Notes under the pieces: model-generated
Database searches by the model: none
Seen by the model: only the letters and a program-made list of their open reading frames with translations
What the model was told of the DNA's origin: nothing
From: Victivallales bacterium
Lineage (GTDB): Bacteria > Verrucomicrobiota > Lentisphaeria > Oligosphaerales > Oligosphaeraceae
DNA: 64,000 bases
Assembly: GCA_017535315.1 (NCBI GenBank)
Contig: JAFXUD010000002.1
Coordinates: 361,111 to 425,110, forward strand
Direction of reading: 5' to 3'
Part shown: one piece after another, positions 62,683 through 64,000 of the stretch
How positions within the stretch are numbered: position 1 is the first letter of the stretch
Layout of the letters: the number at the start of each line of letters is the position of its first letter
Program-made: the position numbers and the translations under genes

Positions 62683-63587
62683 ATAACCTCCTTCTTCTCA
62701 TTGAGGATTCGTTTGTAGATTACCGCGTCTCCAGCTTCAAAGCAGCAGAAGACCACTTTCTGGAGCGATACGGGCGAGAACGCCTGAATAGTCTTTATCG
62801 CAATCCTTGCTGCCTCCTTCTTCGGGTAGCCATAGACACCTGTCGAAATACATGGAAAAGCAATGCTTGTGCAAGCCATCTCCTCAGCACGGCGGAGGCA
62901 GTTTTCATAGCAATTGGCAAGCAATTTAGGCTCGTCATGCTGACCATCGCAATAAACTGGCCCAGGCGTATGGATGACATACTTGCAGGGTAATTGTCCT
63001 GCCTTGGTCAGATACGCCTGCCCCGTATCCCCCCGATGCTTAGGTAACCCCTCTACAAGTTTCAAGCATTCCTCGAAAAGCTCTTTGCCCGCAGCACGGT
63101 GAATTTCCCCATCTACACCCCCACCGCCAAGCAGTCCACAATTGGCCGCATTTACAATAGCATCCACATCAAGAGTGGTGATATCTCCTGTTATTGTCTC
63201 AATGGAGACATGAAGAGGTGGTGCATCTTTGGTTAGTTCAGCCAGTCGAGCAAATGCCAAGCAGAACCATTCTTTGTTATTTGCTGAAATCAGTGAATCT
63301 GTCATACTCCAATGGGTAATGTATCGCCATTGGGAGAAAATTGCATTCGCAAGTAAAGCTACATCGGTAATATCGCCGATAATTTGTTTGAAGGCTGTTA
63401 TGTTGCCCAATACAGACATGCCAGGAAATGCTTCTTCGATTCCATGTCCACAATCCATAGAAAAACCCAGAGAAAAGCATATTTCACCAAAACAATTCTC
63501 AAGGCAAACTTGCTGAGGGGGCACATCTTGGTACTCGCGTAGCCAAAACTGCGCAAAAGAATGGATTTTTGCAATGTCCTGTTTCAT
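62679..63587 (-). CDS. Macro-domain (ADP-ribose-binding/hydrolase) protein with extra N-terminal domain
   Basis: A 302-residue protein. The C-terminal macro domain (about residues 128-300) has DAIVNAANCGLLGGGGVDG (142-160), YVIHTPGPVY and CISTGVYGYPK, the features of active MacroD-type ADP-ribosyl hydrolases or O-acetyl-ADP-ribose deacetylases. The first 120 residues form an unrecognised domain (GNITAFKQIIGDITDV; FSQWRYITHWSM; WFCLAFARLAEL) joined to it. It is coupled to the GIY-YIG gene by a four-base overlap. No ADP-ribosyltransferase is visible in the window; one may lie to the right. Confidence 0.88.
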   Translation of the reverse strand: MKQDIAKIHSFAQFWLREYQDVPPQQVCLENCFGEICFSLGFSMDCGHGIEEAFPGMSVLGNITAFKQIIGDITDVALLANAIFSQWRYITHWSMTDSLISANNKEWFCLAFARLAELTKDAPPLHVSIETITGDITTLDVDAIVNAANCGLLGGGGVDGEIHRAAGKELFEECLKLVEGLPKHRGDTGQAYLTKAGQLPCKYVIHTPGPVYCDGQHDEPKLLANCYENCLRRAEEMACTSIAFPCISTGVYGYPKKEAARIAIKTIQAFSPVSLQKVVFCCFEAGDAVIYKRILNEKKEVI

Positions 63588-63720
63588 GCTGTGCTTTATT
63601 TCATTTTTGGTATTCGGAAGATATAAACCTCATTTCAGTCCCTCTATTTTGGCTATTATTTCATTCGCCCAATCACGATTGAAAGTGGGCTGGATGCGGT
63701 TAATAGTGGGAACTCCTTTT

Positions 63721-64000
63721 TCAGTTTTCCTCTACAAAAATGGCGTCGCCAGCGGAGGTGATGACCAGCACGGCTTCCTGCTGGAACTTTTCGCGGTATT
63801 GTCTGGCAATAACCAAGACTTTGTCTTTAGCGTCGGCTGGGGCGATGATGAGCAGCACACGCGAGTTTTCCCGTGCCGTGGTGTCGCCGTTGCCTTTCCA
63901 ATAGCCTGTCGCCTCAAAGGAGGTGTAACCATCTGGGAATACGGTTGTGACATGTTCATTGCAGAAACGCCGCCAGTCGGCCTCCGTTACCTCGCCGCCC
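63721..64000 (-). CDS. DUF3574 domain protein, partial (continues past the right edge)
   Basis: The frame read leftwards from the right edge is open to a stop at 63721-63723 and gives 92 residues: GGEVTEADWRRF, FPDGYTSFEATGYWKG, ENSRVLLIIAP and REKFQQEAVLV match the DUF3574 pattern to its normal C-terminal end. The N-terminus is outside the window. The gene has no start codon in the window. A further open stretch in the +1 frame continues 31 codons past the stop (ending ANEIIAKIEGLK). Function of the family is unknown; it probably belongs to the same accessory cassette as the macro and GIY-YIG genes. Confidence 0.8.
   Translation of the reverse strand, partial: GGEVTEADWRRFCNEHVTTVFPDGYTSFEATGYWKGNGDTTARENSRVLLIIAPADAKDKVLVIARQYREKFQQEAVLVITSAGDAIFVEEN

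Overview
The window looks like a chromosomal segment of a Gram-negative-type member of the PVC group, most likely a gut or rumen Lentisphaerota (Victivallales-like) bacterium. This is inferred from a pseudopilin carrying both the [20 protein letters not shown] N-terminus and a C-terminal H-x9-DG motif, from several very large exported proteins of the DUF4838, CBM9-like and GH123-like kinds, and from enzyme operons mixed with Gfo/Idh/MocA oxidoreductases. No rRNA or ribosomal protein gene is present to settle it.

Left part (1-18 kb), mostly housekeeping: the end of a membrane-anchored Ser/Thr kinase; a K+-dependent type membrane pyrophosphatase; a Gfo/Idh/MocA oxidoreductase followed closely by a complete recC-recB-recD set; a MATE exporter convergent with recD; a divergent XRE-cupin regulator with a downstream acyl-CoA ligase and a small orphan HPt protein; and tRNA-Leu(CAG) with a clear intrinsic terminator.

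Middle part (18-47 kb), carbohydrate metabolism: a GH39-like enzyme; a three-gene minus-strand operon (glycyl radical enzyme, DUF4838 protein, GH123-like protein) divergent from a GH78 alpha-L-rhamnosidase; a three-gene set of AT-rich exported proteins of unknown role; a GNAT acetyltransferase; and a divergent locus built around a DeoR regulator. One side of that locus encodes a class III aminotransferase and an amidohydrolase. The other encodes a Gfo/Idh dehydrogenase, an exported CBM9-like enzyme and a pseudopilin ending at a terminator, followed by an FGGY kinase. Together they look like one pathway that takes up and breaks down an unidentified sugar, polyol or amino sugar.

Right part (47-64 kb): a ComEC-like channel protein; a Y-family polymerase with a shortened YolD-like partner; a PnuC-type transporter; a DUF2293 protein; three more large carbohydrate-active proteins; and a small AT-rich accessory cassette (DUF3574 fragment, macro-domain protein, GIY-YIG protein) at the right edge.

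The intergenic DNA is unusually structured. At least five families of short dispersed repeats recur between genes. The most striking is a non-coding element of about 230-270 bp present twice, at 18225-18455 and 52648-52920. It carries nested GC-rich hairpins and a 43-bp unit present once in the first copy and twice in the second. The uncharacterised glycyl radical enzyme operon, the DeoR-centred pathway, the macro/GIY-YIG pair, the exported three-gene set and this repeat are the best candidates for undescribed biology.
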